From Microbacterium hydrocarbonoxydans (GTDB taxonomy: Bacteria; Actinomycetota; Actinomycetes; Actinomycetales; Microbacteriaceae): a DNA stretch of 64,000 nucleotides. The notes below the pieces were generated by a model. It made no database searches, had not been told where the DNA came from, and saw nothing but the letters and a program-made list of their open reading frames with translations. Positions 33,269-43,443 of this stretch are shown one piece after another. A program made the position numbers and the translations under genes. Each line of letters starts with the position of its first letter. Positions within the stretch are counted from its first letter, which is position 1. Where the stretch lies: assembly GCF_904831005.1 (NCBI RefSeq), contig NZ_LR882982.1:2046001-2110000 (forward strand), in the 5' to 3' direction.

Positions 33269-34714
33269 TCAGCCTCTCGTGATGTCCGCGATGTCGTGCA
33301 GGTACCCGATGCGTCCGTCGTCGTGACGAACGACGTACGCACCGCCGCGGTCCTCGATCACGAGGACCCATGCGCTCGGGCCGATACGGAAGATCGCGTC
33401 GCCGCGGTCATCGTGCACGTCGCGCTCGGTCTGCGCGAGGATCCAGAACGGCTGCGCCGCGGCGGGTTCGTTCCATGCACGTCGGTCGTCGTCATCGATC
33501 GTCGGCATGACGGTCGTCTCCGCGGACGCCGCGTCATCGTGAGCGTGCGTGTCGTGATGATCGCCCCACTCGTGATCGTCCCGGTCGACACGCGGCGCCG
33601 AGCCGACCTCCTGGGCGGTCGCGCCCATCAAGGACTCGATGCTGCCCGTGTCCGACACGATCTCGGGCTCCTGGTTCCAGGTGCGCCGGGAGTAGGTCGG
33701 AACGTAGTCCTCACGCGATTCTGTGTCTTCAGTGCCGGTATCACCGCCCGAGGCGTGGGATGCGAGGGGAACCTGCTCGGCGAGATCCAGCCGGGCGACC
33801 TCGTCGGTCGCCTGCTCCCCCGGCTGATCCATGTCGGCACGGTCGGAACGCAGCGTCTGCGTCGGTGCCTGCGTCGGCGTCGGAGTCGGAGTCGGTGCCT
33901 GCGTCGACGTCGGAGTCGGAGTCGGAGCGTAGGCCTCGTGCGGAGAGGCCGCGTCGGCGACGGGAGGATCCGCATCGAGCTGAGCGCTGTCGTCGACGGA
34001 CGCGGCTGCAGCGCTCTGCTCTGCGGCACCCTCGACGGGCGTGGTGGTCGCTCGGTCGGAGTCGCCACCGACGACCGCGGGTTGGGTCACCGGGCGCGGG
34101 CGCGCGATCACCGGACGCACCGGATTCGCGTTGCGGTGCGCGAGAGTCACGAGCCGACCGTGGAAGTCTTCTTTGAGCCCCGGGATCAGCGGCGCGAACA
34201 CGGTGAAGACCACGAGAGCGAGCGCCGCGATCAGCTGCACGATGCCGTTCCAGCTGAGCACGACCGCGCCCATGTCGATGCTGATCGCCACGGAGTTCCA
34301 CAGCTCTGCGAGCCAGAACACGGCCGATACCGAGAAGGCGACCGAGGCGAACTGATCGATGCCCAGAGAGCCGACCCGGCGGATGCCGTCGGGCGAGAAT
34401 CGCCGGAGGACCACCAGGAAGACCGCGACCGTGGGCAGTCCGATCGGGAGGATCCAGTGGATCCCCGAGCCCCAGATCGAGGCAGCACCGAAGTACGGGA
34501 AGAACGACGCGACGAAGCCCACGACCCACGCGCCGACGATCAGCAGCTCGCGGAGCGTGAAACCGAGGATGCCGTATTCGGGCGTCACCTCGTCGTCGTA
34601 CAGCACGCCGTCATCATCCGAGAACGGCTCGTCGACGTCGACCTCGTCGTCTGCGAGGAGATGATCGTCCGCGCCCGAGGGCTCGGCATTCTGAAACGGG
34701 GATTCCGTGCTCAT
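33269..34714 (-). CDS. Large membrane protein of unknown function with a Thr-Pro repeat linker
   Basis: A 481-residue protein in three parts. Residues 1-50 are very acidic. Residues about 52-190 hold four to five membrane helices (starting LRELLIVGAWVVGFVASFFPYFG). Then a long low-complexity region contains a Thr-Pro stretch (TPTPTSTQAPTPTPTPTQAP) encoded by a duplicated 30-base unit, further acidic and His/Asp-rich linker, and a conserved-looking C-terminal module of about 60 residues (PFWILAQTERDVHDDRGDAIFRIGPSAWVLVIEDRGGAYVVRHDDG). I do not recognise a family. The ATG has AAAGGAC. It is directly followed by hisD and preceded by dnaE on the same strand. Confidence 0.8.
   Translation of the reverse strand: MSTESPFQNAEPSGADDHLLADDEVDVDEPFSDDDGVLYDDEVTPEYGILGFTLRELLIVGAWVVGFVASFFPYFGAASIWGSGIHWILPIGLPTVAVFLVVLRRFSPDGIRRVGSLGIDQFASVAFSVSAVFWLAELWNSVAISIDMGAVVLSWNGIVQLIAALALVVFTVFAPLIPGLKEDFHGRLVTLAHRNANPVRPVIARPRPVTQPAVVGGDSDRATTTPVEGAAEQSAAAASVDDSAQLDADPPVADAASPHEAYAPTPTPTSTQAPTPTPTPTQAPTQTLRSDRADMDQPGEQATDEVARLDLAEQVPLASHASGGDTGTEDTESREDYVPTYSRRTWNQEPEIVSDTGSIESLMGATAQEVGSAPRVDRDDHEWGDHHDTHAHDDAASAETTVMPTIDDDDRRAWNEPAAAQPFWILAQTERDVHDDRGDAIFRIGPSAWVLVIEDRGGAYVVRHDDGRIGYLHDIADITRG
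33861..33920 (-). repeat. 30-base tandem duplication encoding the Thr-Pro stretch
   Basis: Two adjacent 30-base units (33861-33890 and 33891-33920) differ at one base and are made of GTCGG/GTCGGA-like subrepeats. In the protein they give about twenty residues of alternating Thr and Pro. Such a tract is prone to length change by slippage. Confidence 0.85.
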
Positions 34715-34827
34715 GAGAGGGTCCTTTCGTCATGGTGCATCACCTGGAGGGGCGTGCACCCAACGCGTCCTGATACTACCCGGGGAGTCCGAACGACCAC
34801 TCTGAAAGCGTCATGCGGAGACTGCCT

Positions 34828-37800
34828 TCACCCCAGGCAGTTCGGTCCGAGAAGCGACTTCAGATCGCCGAAGAGGTCGGCCGAGACCTTGACCGGCATG
34901 GGTACCTCGAAGACCTTCGCGGTACCTCCGCGGTGCACGCGCAGCATCACCTCGGTCTCGCCGGCGTGACGACGAAGGACGTCGGCGAGCTCGTTCATCA
35001 CGCGCTCCGTCGCCCGCTGCTCGGCCAGCACGAGTGCCAACGGGCCTGCGGCGTCGAAGGAGCCGATGTCCGGAGCGAAGGCCGACTGCGCGTGGAGATT
35101 GAGCCCGTCATCACGGCGCGACACCCGACCGCGGACCGCGAGGATCGAGTCCTGCTGCAGGATGTGCTGGAACTCGGTGTAGGTCTTCCCCATGAACATC
35201 ACGGTCACCTCGCCGTTGAAGTCCTCGACCGTGATCATTCCGTAGGGGTTGCCGCTCGCCTTGGCGACCCGGTGCTGCACGCTCGTGACGAGGCCGGCGA
35301 CAGTGACCTGGTCTCCGTCCTGCAGATCCTCCGAGTTGTTCAGGTCATGGATGGAGATGGACGCGTGCTTCGCGAGCGGCACCTCGAGACCTGCGAGTGG
35401 ATGGTCGGAGACGTAGAGTCCGAGCATCTCCCGCTCGAAGGCGAGCTTGTCCTTCTTGATCCACTCCGGCCGTGCAGGAACCTTCGCGGGCGCGGCTTCC
35501 TCCATACCGTCGTACAGGCTGTCGAAGTCGAAGCCGATCGCGCCCTGCGCCTCGTTCCGCTTGCGATCCACCGCGGCTTCCACCGCATCCTCGTGCACTT
35601 CGATGAGCGCCCGGCGCGAGTCGCCCATCGAGTCGAAAGCGCCGGCCTTGATCAGGGACTCGACCGTCCGCTTGTTCGAGACATGCAGCGGAACCTTGTC
35701 GAGGAAGTGGTGGAAGGACGTGAATCTCTCGTCCTTGCGCGCTGTGACGATGCCGTCGACCACGTTGCTTCCCACGTTGCGGACGGCCCCCAGCCCGAAG
35801 CGGATATCGTCACCGACGGCCGCGAAGTAGTTGATCGATTCGGACACGTCGGGCGGCAGCACCCTGATGCCCATACGGCGGCATTCGTTGAGGTACAGGG
35901 CCATCTTGTCCTTGGAATCGCCGACGCTGGTGAGGAGGGCGGCCATGTACTCGGCGGGATAGTGCGACTTGAGATATGCGGTCCAGTAGGAGACCAGCCC
36001 GTAGGCGGCCGAATGCGCCTTGTTGAAGGCGTAGTCGGAGAACGGGAGCAGGATCTCCCACAGCGCGTTCACCGCGCCGTCCGAATAGCCGTTGGCGTGC
36101 ATTCCTGCCTGGAAGCCCTCGAACTGCTTGTCTAGCTCGGACTTCTTCTTCTTGCCCATCGCGCGTCTGAGGATGTCGGCTTGACCGAGCGAGAAGCCGG
36201 CGACTCGCTGCGCGATCGCCATGACCTGCTCCTGGTAGATGATCAGGCCATACGACTCATCGAGGATGTCGGCGAGCGACTCGGTGAACTCCGGGTGGAT
36301 CGGCGTGATCGGCTGCATGCCGTTCTTGCGCAGGGCGTAGTTGGTGTGCGAGTTCGCGCCCATGGGACCGGGACGATACAGCGCGATGAGAGCCGAGATG
36401 TCACCGAAGTTGTCGGGCTTCATCAGACGCATCAGCGACCGCATCGGCCCGCCGTCGAGCTGGAACACCCCGAGGGACTCGCCCCTGCCCAGAAGGTCGT
36501 ACGCCCCTCGGTCATCGAGTTCCAGGTGCTCGAGGTCGAGCTCCTCGCCGCGGTTCATGCGGATGTTGTCCAGGGCGTCCGAGATGATCGTGAGGTTGCG
36601 AAGCCCCAGGAAGTCCATCTTGATGAGTCCGAGCGTCTCGCACGACGGATAGTCGAACTGCGTGACGATCTGACCGTCCTGCTCGCGCCGCATGATCGGG
36701 ATGATGTCGAGCAGCGGCTCGGAGGACATGATCACGCCGGCGGCGTGGACACCCCACTGACGCTTCAGCCCTTCGAGCCCGAGCGCACGGTCGAAGACGG
36801 TCTTGGCCTCGGGGTCGGTCTCGATCAGCGCTCGGAACTCGCTCGCCTCCTTGAAGCGCGGGTGAGCCGAGTCGAACATGCCGTCGAGCGGCATGTCCTT
36901 GCCCATCACGGGGGGCGGCATCGCCTTGGTGAGACGCTCGCCCATGCTGAACGGGAATCCGAGGACGCGACCGGCATCCTTGAGCGCCTGCTTGGACTTG
37001 ATGGTCCCGTAGGTGACGATCTGCGCGACTCGCTCGGAGCCGTACTTGGCCGTGACGTAGTCGATGACCTCGCCACGGCGACGGTCGTCGAAGTCGACGT
37101 CGAAGTCGGGCATCGAGACGCGGTCGGGGTTGAGGAATCGCTCGAAGATCAGACCGTGCTCGAGCGGATCGAGGTCGGTGATCTTCATCGCGTAGGCGAC
37201 CATCGACCCTGCGCCCGAGCCGCGGCCCGGGCCGACGCGGATCCCGTTGTCCTTCGCCCAGTTGATGAAGTCGGCGACGACCAGGAAGTAGCCCGGGAAG
37301 CCCATCTGCAGGATGATGCCGGTCTCGTACTCGGCCTGCTTGCGGACCTTGTCGGGGATGCCGGCGGGGTACCGGTAGTGGAGCCCCGCCTCGACCTCTT
37401 TGATGAGCCAGCTGTCCTCGGTCTCACCGTCGGGAACGGGGAAGCGCGGCATGAAGTTGGCTGCGGTGTTGAACTCGACCTCGCAGCGTTCGGCGATGAG
37501 CAGAGTGTTGTCGCACGCCTCAGGGTGGTCGCGGAACATCTGCCGCATCTCAGCGGCGGTCTTGATGTAGTACCCGTCGCCGTCGAACTTGAAGCGATTG
37601 GGATCGTCGAGCGTCGAGCCGGACTGCACGCAGAGCAGCGCCGCGTGCGCGTCTGCCTCGTGCTGATGCGTGTAGTGGGAGTCGTTCGTCGCGACGAGCG
37701 GGATCCCCAGATCCTTCGAGAGCCGCAGCAGATCGGTCATGACCCGGCGCTCGATCGAGAGCCCGTGATCCATGATCTCGGCGAAGTAGTTCTCCTTGCC

Positions 37801-38346
37801 GAAGATGTCCTGGAACTCCGCCGCGGCCGCGCGGGCGGCGTCGTACTGCCCCAGGCGCAACCTCGTCTGGACCTCACCCGAGGGGCAGCCCGTCGTGGCG
37901 ATGAGTCCCTTGCCGTATGTCTGGAGCAGTTCCCTGTCCATGCGGGGCTTGAAGTAGTAGCCCTCCATGCTCGACAGGGAACTGAGACGGAAGAGATTGT
38001 GCATCCCCTCCGTGCTCTGGCTCCACATCGTCATGTGGGTGTACGCACCGGATCCTGAGACATCGTCGCTCTTCTGATCCGGCGACCCCCACTGCACGCG
38101 CGATTTGTCGCTGCGATGCGTCCCGGGAGTGACATATGCCTCGAGCCCGACGATCGGCTTGACGCCGGCCGCGTTGGCCGCCTTGTAGAACTCGAACGCC
38201 GCGAAGGTGTTGCCGTGGTCGGTGACCGCGATCGCCGGCATGCCGTAATCGGCAGCCGCCTGGGTCATCGCGCCGATCTTCGCTGCGCCGTCCAGCATCG
38301 AGTACTCGCTGTGGACATGCAGGTGAACGAAGGAGTCGGATGCCAT
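34828..38346 (-). CDS. dnaE: DNA polymerase III subunit alpha
   Basis: The replicative polymerase, DnaE1 type. The 1172 residues begin with an intact PHP domain (VHLHVHSEYSMLDGA, AVTDHGNTF), which in actinobacterial DnaE1 is known to act as the proofreading exonuclease. The palm active site is PDFDVDFDDRRR (about 410-421), finger and thumb regions follow, then helix-hairpin-helix repeats and the OB-fold (VTVAGLVTSVQHRVAKASGNPYGMITVED). The ATG follows TAGACT by six bases, suggesting a leaderless mRNA. The rluD-type gene lies 73 bases upstream and the unknown membrane protein gene downstream, all on one strand. Confidence 0.98.
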   Translation of the reverse strand: MASDSFVHLHVHSEYSMLDGAAKIGAMTQAAADYGMPAIAVTDHGNTFAAFEFYKAANAAGVKPIVGLEAYVTPGTHRSDKSRVQWGSPDQKSDDVSGSGAYTHMTMWSQSTEGMHNLFRLSSLSSMEGYYFKPRMDRELLQTYGKGLIATTGCPSGEVQTRLRLGQYDAARAAAAEFQDIFGKENYFAEIMDHGLSIERRVMTDLLRLSKDLGIPLVATNDSHYTHQHEADAHAALLCVQSGSTLDDPNRFKFDGDGYYIKTAAEMRQMFRDHPEACDNTLLIAERCEVEFNTAANFMPRFPVPDGETEDSWLIKEVEAGLHYRYPAGIPDKVRKQAEYETGIILQMGFPGYFLVVADFINWAKDNGIRVGPGRGSGAGSMVAYAMKITDLDPLEHGLIFERFLNPDRVSMPDFDVDFDDRRRGEVIDYVTAKYGSERVAQIVTYGTIKSKQALKDAGRVLGFPFSMGERLTKAMPPPVMGKDMPLDGMFDSAHPRFKEASEFRALIETDPEAKTVFDRALGLEGLKRQWGVHAAGVIMSSEPLLDIIPIMRREQDGQIVTQFDYPSCETLGLIKMDFLGLRNLTIISDALDNIRMNRGEELDLEHLELDDRGAYDLLGRGESLGVFQLDGGPMRSLMRLMKPDNFGDISALIALYRPGPMGANSHTNYALRKNGMQPITPIHPEFTESLADILDESYGLIIYQEQVMAIAQRVAGFSLGQADILRRAMGKKKKSELDKQFEGFQAGMHANGYSDGAVNALWEILLPFSDYAFNKAHSAAYGLVSYWTAYLKSHYPAEYMAALLTSVGDSKDKMALYLNECRRMGIRVLPPDVSESINYFAAVGDDIRFGLGAVRNVGSNVVDGIVTARKDERFTSFHHFLDKVPLHVSNKRTVESLIKAGAFDSMGDSRRALIEVHEDAVEAAVDRKRNEAQGAIGFDFDSLYDGMEEAAPAKVPARPEWIKKDKLAFEREMLGLYVSDHPLAGLEVPLAKHASISIHDLNNSEDLQDGDQVTVAGLVTSVQHRVAKASGNPYGMITVEDFNGEVTVMFMGKTYTEFQHILQQDSILAVRGRVSRRDDGLNLHAQSAFAPDIGSFDAAGPLALVLAEQRATERVMNELADVLRRHAGETEVMLRVHRGGTAKVFEVPMPVKVSADLFGDLKSLLGPNCLG

Positions 38347-38352
38347 GCTTCG

Positions 38353-38358
38353 AGTCTA
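38353..38358 (-). promoter_or_regulatory. Candidate -10 element of dnaE (leaderless)
   Basis: TAGACT on the minus strand, six bases before the dnaE ATG, identical in sequence and spacing to uvrA and coaE. Confidence 0.5.
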
Positions 38359-38419
38359 CTTTCGGCATCCGACACGGAAGGCCCAGCGCGACCCCCGGAC
38401 GACGAGAAGACGCGCGAAC

Positions 38420-39340
38420 TCAGTCGCCGCGCAGAACGTCGAGCGCGTGTCGGAAATCTTGCGGATAGCCCGACTCGAACTGCACCCACTCCCCCGTCGT
38501 AGGGTGCGCGAAGCCGAGCTTGTGGGCGTGCAGCCACTGACGTGTGAGCCCGAGACGGGCGGAGAGCGTCGGGTCCGCTCCATAGAGCGGGTCGCCGACG
38601 CACGGATGCCGGTGCGCGGCCATGTGCACGCGGATCTGATGCGTGCGGCCGGTCTCGAGGTGGATCTCGAGGAGCGACGCTCCGGGGAAGGCCTCGAGCG
38701 TCTCGTAGTGGGTCACCGACGGCTTGCCGTCGGGCGTCACCGCGAACTTCCACGAATGGCTCGGATGGCGTCCGATCGGGGCGTCGATCGTCCCCGCGAG
38801 CGGGTCGGGATGCCCTTGCACGACCGCGTGGTAGATCTTCTCGACCGTGCGCTCCTTGAACGCGTGCTTGAGGGCTATGTAGGCGGCCTCGCTCTTCGCG
38901 ACGACCATGAGCCCGCTGGTACCCACATCCAGCCTGTGCACGATCCCCTTGCGTTCGGGGGCTCCGCTCGTCGAGACCCGGAAGCCCGCGGCTGCGAGGG
39001 CTCCGACGACAGTCGGGCCCTCCCATCCCAGCGAGGGATGCGCGGCCACACCCGTCGGCTTGTCGACGACGACGATGTCGTCATCGTCATACACGATGCC
39101 GAGTTCGGGCACCGCGATCGGCACGATCTGCGGCTCCTCCTTCGGCGTCCACTCCACGTCGAGCCAGCCGCCGCCGCGGAGTCGGTCGGACTTGTCGAGG
39201 ACCACGCCGTCGAGGCGAACGCCGCCGGCGGCGGCGACATCGGCCGCGAATGTGCGCGAGAAGCCCATCATCTTGGCGAGTGCGGCGTCGACGCGGGTTC
39301 CGTCGAGGCCGTCAGGAACCGGCAGAGAACGCGATTCCAC
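38420..39340 (-). CDS. Pseudouridine synthase of the RluA/RluD family
   Basis: An enzyme that isomerises uridine to pseudouridine in ribosomal RNA. The 306-residue protein has a short S4-like N-terminal domain ([30 protein letters not shown]) and the catalytic domain with the active aspartate in [15 protein letters not shown] and the downstream [19 protein letters not shown] and VGDPLYG. Target position (23S 1911-1917 by analogy with RluD) is inferred. The GTG start is two bases after the lspA stop codon. The lspA-rluD pair is a common arrangement. Confidence 0.92.
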   Translation of the reverse strand: MESRSLPVPDGLDGTRVDAALAKMMGFSRTFAADVAAAGGVRLDGVVLDKSDRLRGGGWLDVEWTPKEEPQIVPIAVPELGIVYDDDDIVVVDKPTGVAAHPSLGWEGPTVVGALAAAGFRVSTSGAPERKGIVHRLDVGTSGLMVVAKSEAAYIALKHAFKERTVEKIYHAVVQGHPDPLAGTIDAPIGRHPSHSWKFAVTPDGKPSVTHYETLEAFPGASLLEIHLETGRTHQIRVHMAAHRHPCVGDPLYGADPTLSARLGLTRQWLHAHKLGFAHPTTGEWVQFESGYPQDFRHALDVLRGD

Positions 39341-39342
39341 GG

Positions 39343-39981
39343 TCAGCGCCCGTCGGACGCGGCCGCTCCCGCGGCAGCGCCGGAATCGCCGTGCTCGTCG
39401 CCGGCCGGACGATTCTCGTCGGCGACAGCGGCGGCCTCGGCCTGTTCGTCGTTCTCGACCGGCGCATGGTCGCGCTCCCGCGTACCGTCGAAGCGGAGGC
39501 CGACCACCACCAGCAGTGCCACCGAGATCATGCCGGAGACGATGAAGATGTCGGCCACGTTGAAGATCGCGGGCATCATCCACGGCATCGAGATCATGTC
39601 GACGACGTGGCCCATCGGAAAGCCCGGTTCACGCAGCAGACGGTCGGTGAGGTTGCCCAGCACCCCGCCCAGCAGGCATCCGAGCACGACGGCCCAGAGA
39701 CGCGAGCGCAGACCGAACGCCTTCCATACGATCACCGCGGCGACGACCGCCAGCGCGATGGTGAAGATCCACGTGACATCGGCACCGAGCGAGAACGCGG
39801 CACCGGGGTTGCGCACGAAGTACAGCTGAAGGAACTCGCCGAGAACGGGCACCGGCTCGTGCAGGGGCAGGTTCTCGACAGTGAGGTACTTCACGAACTG
39901 ATCGGCGGCCAGCACGATCGCTGCGAGAATCGCAACGATCGCGCCGGCCGCCGACCGGCGAAGGGGAGGTCGTCCTGGCAA
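39343..39981 (-). CDS. lspA: Signal peptidase II (lipoprotein signal peptidase)
   Basis: LspA cleaves lipoprotein signal peptides at the lipobox cysteine; clients in this window would include the ABC binding protein and CtaC. The 212-residue protein has four membrane helices and the catalytic aspartates in VRNPGAAFS...GNLTDRLL and [11 protein letters not shown]. After the last helix there is an acidic tail of about 50 residues rich in Ala, Glu and Asp, longer than in most LspA. The start codon is TTG, nine bases after the divIVA stop; no ATG or GTG alternative preserves the first helix. Confidence 0.94.
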   Translation of the reverse strand: MPGRPPLRRSAAGAIVAILAAIVLAADQFVKYLTVENLPLHEPVPVLGEFLQLYFVRNPGAAFSLGADVTWIFTIALAVVAAVIVWKAFGLRSRLWAVVLGCLLGGVLGNLTDRLLREPGFPMGHVVDMISMPWMMPAIFNVADIFIVSGMISVALLVVVGLRFDGTRERDHAPVENDEQAEAAAVADENRPAGDEHGDSGAAAGAAASDGR

Positions 39982-39990
39982 AAGGGCGAC

Positions 39991-40587
39991 CTACAGTCCG
40001 ATCGCGGAGACCGGGGTGGAGTCCGTCGACGTCGACTTCTCGTCGAGATCGCGGAGCTGGCCCTCGATGTAGCCGCGAAGCTGCGAGCGGTAGTCGCGCT
40101 CGAAGTTGCGGAGTTCGGTGATGCGTGCCTCGAGCGTGTTGCGCTCGCGCTCGAGTCGAGCCGACTCTTCGCGCTGCTTGGCCTCGGCCTCGGTGCGGAT
40201 GCGGTTGACCTCGCCCTCGGCCTCGGCGATGAGCTGGGCGCGCTTGGCCTCACCCTCGGCGACGTGCTCGTCGTGCAGGCGCTGCGCCAGCTCGATGATC
40301 CCGGCGGTCGCTGTGGCGGAGCCGGACGGAGCGGGCTCAGCCGGCGCTGCGGGGGCCGGAGCCGGGGCGGCTTCGGCGACAGGAGCCTCTGCGGCCGCGG
40401 CGACAGGAGTCGCGCCCGACTCGAACGCTGCCAGCTTGGCCTTCAGCTCGGCGTTCTCCTCGAGGGCCTTGCGCCACTCGATGACGATCTCGTCGAGGAA
40501 GTCGTCGACCTCGTCGGGGTCGAAGCCGTCCTTGAAGCGGACGTGCTGGAACTGCTTGGTGACGACGTCATCCGGGGTAAGTGCCAT
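39991..40587 (-). CDS. divIVA: DivIVA/Wag31 cell pole protein
   Basis: Wag31 forms coiled-coil assemblies at curved membranes and directs polar growth and wall synthesis. The 198-residue protein begins with the DivIVA membrane-binding domain (LTPDDVVTKQFQHVRFKDGFDPDEVDDFLDEIVIEWRKAL), followed by an Ala-Pro-rich linker (about 58-90) and a long coiled coil (about 95-180) rich in Glu, Arg and Ala. AAGGAG precedes the ATG. It closes the division cluster in the usual order ftsZ-yggS-sepF-yggT-divIVA. Confidence 0.95.
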   Translation of the reverse strand: MALTPDDVVTKQFQHVRFKDGFDPDEVDDFLDEIVIEWRKALEENAELKAKLAAFESGATPVAAAAEAPVAEAAPAPAPAAPAEPAPSGSATATAGIIELAQRLHDEHVAEGEAKRAQLIAEAEGEVNRIRTEAEAKQREESARLERERNTLEARITELRNFERDYRSQLRGYIEGQLRDLDEKSTSTDSTPVSAIGL

Positions 40588-40741
40588 GGTGGCTCCTTCG
40601 ATGAGTTCGGTTGCCAGTTTCGAGAATGGCGTGGTCGAGATGTGGCGCGAACCCGGGGGGCGCACCTGGGAGCCAAGCATAGCCCCCGAGTCTGAGCGTT
40701 GCGACGCCGCGACACTCGCGCGCGGCCAAGTCGCGGGCGCG

Positions 40742-41038
40742 TCAGAAGAAGACACCCACGATGTTCATGAGGATCAGCACGATCAGGATCGTGATCGAGA
40801 ACCCGAAATCGAGGGAGAGCGATCCGATGCGCAGCGGCGGGATGATCCGTCGGAAGAACCGGATCGGCGGATCGGTGACCGTGTAGACGGCCTCCGCTGC
40901 GACGAGGCCCGCGCCCTTGGGACGCCATTCCCGATTGAACAGCGGAATGTAATCGAGGATCAGGCGCGCGAAGAGCACGAGGAGATACAGCAGGAGCATC
41001 AAGTGGATGATGCTCGCGAAGACGGCGACGACCCCCAC
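40742..41038 (-). CDS. YggT family membrane protein
   Basis: A 98-residue protein with two hydrophobic hairpins: LMLLLYLLVLFARLILDYIPLF and, after the hallmark VYTVTDPPIRFFRRIIPPLRIGSLSLDFGF, a final helix. YggT proteins sit next to sepF or divIVA in many Gram-positives; a role in envelope organisation or osmotic tolerance is suggested but no mechanism is known. The GTG start lies three bases after the sepF stop codon. Confidence 0.9.
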   Translation of the reverse strand: MGVVAVFASIIHLMLLLYLLVLFARLILDYIPLFNREWRPKGAGLVAAEAVYTVTDPPIRFFRRIIPPLRIGSLSLDFGFSITILIVLILMNIVGVFF

Positions 41039-41041
41039 GGG

Positions 41042-41512
41042 TTACGAGTGGTCGAAGCCCGCAGACTCGGCGTCTGCGTGCGCGATGCCCCCGTGACCCG
41101 AGACCGCGATGTTCTCCGGAGACAGCAGGAAGACCTTCGAGGTGACCCGCTCGATGCGGCCGTACAGGCCGAGCGACAGGCCGCTCGCGAAGTCGATGAG
41201 ACGGCGCGCATCCGCATCGCTCATCTGAGAGAGGTTGATGATGACCGGCACGCCCTCGCGGAAGCTCTCGGCGATGAGCTGAGCATCGCGGTACTGCTTC
41301 GGGTGCACGGTGAGAATCTCGTTCACTGCCCCTCCTGCGGGCTGACGCACGGCGACGGGACGACGCAGCGGGGTTACGGGAGCCGGAGCCGGCTCTTCGC
41401 GGTCTCGGTCACGCTGCTGAGCGCGGGCCGGAGCCTGCGTCTCCTCTTCGTAGACCTCTTCCTCGTCTGCGAGTCCGAGATACACCATGGTCTTCTTCAG
41501 TGGGTTACCCAT
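41042..41512 (-). CDS. sepF: Cell division protein SepF
   Basis: SepF anchors FtsZ to the membrane and is the main FtsZ anchor in actinobacteria that lack FtsA. The 156-residue protein has an N-terminal amphipathic membrane-binding helix ([15 protein letters not shown]), a variable acidic/Pro linker (about 18-60), and the DUF552 core ([48 protein letters not shown]). GGAGGAC gives a good ribosome site. It acts on the C-terminal tail of FtsZ, encoded just upstream. Confidence 0.95.
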   Translation of the reverse strand: MGNPLKKTMVYLGLADEEEVYEEETQAPARAQQRDRDREEPAPAPVTPLRRPVAVRQPAGGAVNEILTVHPKQYRDAQLIAESFREGVPVIINLSQMSDADARRLIDFASGLSLGLYGRIERVTSKVFLLSPENIAVSGHGGIAHADAESAGFDHS

Positions 41513-41555
41513 CGTGTCCTCCGGTTCGAACGTTGCGGGCGGGTCTGTTCACAGG

Positions 41556-42239
41556 TTAACCCCGGTCGGGGCGGGGGCCCGTGATTGCGGAGCCGATCCG
41601 CAGGTGTGTCGCACCTGCGGCGATCGCCTCGGTGAAGTCGCCGGTCATCCCGGCGGAGATCCAGTCTGCGTCCGCGTCGAGCCTCCGCACCTCGTCTGCG
41701 ACCGCACGCAGACGGGCGAAGGCGGATGCGGGTTCCTCGTCGAGCGGCGCCACAGCCATGACACCGCGCAGGCGCAGCGACGGCAGACCGAGGATGTGCT
41801 CGGCGAGTCGCGGGGCCGCATCGGGTGCGACGCCGCCGCGACCGCTGTCGTCGGTCAGATTGATCTGCACGAGCACGTCGAGGAGCTCATCGTCGGTCGC
41901 CGCTCGGTGCAGCGCGTCTGCGAGCCGGTCACGGTCCACCGAGTGCACGACGTCTGCGCTGCGACGTATCGCCGAGGCCTTGTTGGTCTGAGCCTGACCG
42001 ATGAAATGCCACCGCACCTCGGGGAGAGAGGCGAGCTCTTCGCGTTTCGCCGTGAGTTCCTGCTGACGGTTCTCCCCCACCTGGCGGACGCCGAGAGAGT
42101 GCAGCTCCGTCACCAGCGAGGCGGGGTGGAACTTCGTCACCACGATCCTCGTCAGCTCCTCGGGATCGCGTCCCGCGGCTCGCGCGGCGCCGGCGATGCG
42201 CTCATCGATCGCCGACAGCCGCGCGGCCAGTTCGCTCAC
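41556..42239 (-). CDS. YggS/YBL036C family PLP homeostasis protein
   Basis: A 227-residue PLP-binding TIM-barrel protein without known catalytic activity, which buffers pyridoxal phosphate and affects amino-acid pools. The PLP lysine is in [11 protein letters not shown], followed by [29 protein letters not shown], and the phosphate-binding [10 protein letters not shown] at the end. The GTG start overlaps the ftsZ stop codon (GTGA), so it is translated with ftsZ, as in most actinobacteria. Confidence 0.93.
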   Translation of the reverse strand: MSELAARLSAIDERIAGAARAAGRDPEELTRIVVTKFHPASLVTELHSLGVRQVGENRQQELTAKREELASLPEVRWHFIGQAQTNKASAIRRSADVVHSVDRDRLADALHRAATDDELLDVLVQINLTDDSGRGGVAPDAAPRLAEHILGLPSLRLRGVMAVAPLDEEPASAFARLRAVADEVRRLDADADWISAGMTGDFTEAIAAGATHLRIGSAITGPRPDRG

Positions 42240-43384
42240 TTGAGGAATTCGGGGATGTCGATGTCGTCGTCGGCGAACGCGGGCTCGATGCTCGTCTGCG
42301 CCGCGCGCTGCTGCACGGGTTCGGGGTCGCGGGTCTCGGCCGCAGGCGCCTTCTCCTCTTCGCGGGGAAGAGCGACCTCGGGCAACGTCGCGGCCGCAGG
42401 GCGGCTGACCACCATCGGGTCGAGACGCAGAGTGGGCTCGCCGCTGTCGAAGCCTGCCGCGATCACCGTCACGCGCACCTCGTCGCCGAGGGTGTCGTCG
42501 ATGACGGTACCGAAGATGATGTTCGCCTCGGGGTGCGCCGCCTCCTTGACGAGATCAGCCGCGTCGTGGATCTCGAAGATTCCGAGGTTGGAACCTCCCT
42601 GGATCGAGAGGAGCACGCCGTGCGCGCCCTCGATGCTCGCCTCGAGCAGCGGCGACTCGACTGCGAGCTCCGCGGCCTTGATCGCGCGATCTGCGCCTCG
42701 GGCCGAGCCGATGCCCATGAGGGCGGACCCTGCACCCTGCATGACCGACTTGACGTCGGCGAAGTCGAGGTTGATCAGACCGGGAGTCGTGATCAGGTCG
42801 GTGATGCCCTGCACACCGGCGAGCAGCACCTGGTCGGCGGTCGCGAAGGCCTCGATCATCGAGATCCCGCGGTCGCTGATCTCGAGCAGCCGGTCGTTCG
42901 GCACGACGATGAGGGTGTCGACCTCTTCCTTGAGCTTCGAGACGCCGGCTTCGGCCTGGCTCTGTCGGCGACGACCCTCGAACGAGAACGGCTTGGTGAC
43001 GACGCCGATGGTCAGTGCGCCGATCGACTTCGCGATCCGTGCGACCACGGGAGCGCCACCGGTTCCAGTGCCACCGCCCTCGCCCGCAGTGACGAAGACC
43101 ATGTCGGCGCCGGTGAGGGCCTGCTCGATCTCTTCGGCGTGATCCTCGGCGGCACGGCGTCCGACCTCGGGGTCGGCGCCCGCGCCGAGGCCGCGGGTGA
43201 GCTCGCGTCCGACGTCGAGCTTGACGTCGGCGTCGCTCATCAGCAGCGCCTGGGCATCCGTGTTGACAGCGATGAACTCGACTCCGCGGAGCCCGAGCTC
43301 GATCATGCGGTTGACGGCGTTGACGCCGCCACCGCCGACGCCGACGACCTTGATCACGGCGAGGTAGTTCTGGTTCTGGCTCAT
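42236..43384 (-). CDS. ftsZ: Cell division GTPase FtsZ
   Basis: FtsZ polymerises into the Z ring that guides septal wall synthesis. The 382-residue protein has the tubulin-like GTP-binding motifs [21 protein letters not shown] (103-109), and the T7 catalytic loop [14 protein letters not shown] Pro/Glu/Ala-rich linker leads to the conserved tail [11 protein letters not shown], the SepF/FtsW-binding peptide. GGAGG precedes the ATG. Upstream, in the 180-base gap to ftsQ, is a 23-base imperfect palindrome (43444-43466). Confidence 0.98.
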   Translation of the reverse strand: MSQNQNYLAVIKVVGVGGGGVNAVNRMIELGLRGVEFIAVNTDAQALLMSDADVKLDVGRELTRGLGAGADPEVGRRAAEDHAEEIEQALTGADMVFVTAGEGGGTGTGGAPVVARIAKSIGALTIGVVTKPFSFEGRRRQSQAEAGVSKLKEEVDTLIVVPNDRLLEISDRGISMIEAFATADQVLLAGVQGITDLITTPGLINLDFADVKSVMQGAGSALMGIGSARGADRAIKAAELAVESPLLEASIEGAHGVLLSIQGGSNLGIFEIHDAADLVKEAAHPEANIIFGTVIDDTLGDEVRVTVIAAGFDSGEPTLRLDPMVVSRPAAATLPEVALPREEEKAPAAETRDPEPVQQRAAQTSIEPAFADDDIDIPEFLK

Positions 43385-43443
43385 GGCCGGCCTCCGAATA
43401 ATCGAGCCTGTTGTATGTGTGGGAGAAACCGTGAGGGTGAACC

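Noticed and set aside
36181..38058. Open reading frame of 625 codons on the plus strand antisense to dnaE
   Set aside because: No recognisable domain; dnaE on the other strand is intact at normal length.
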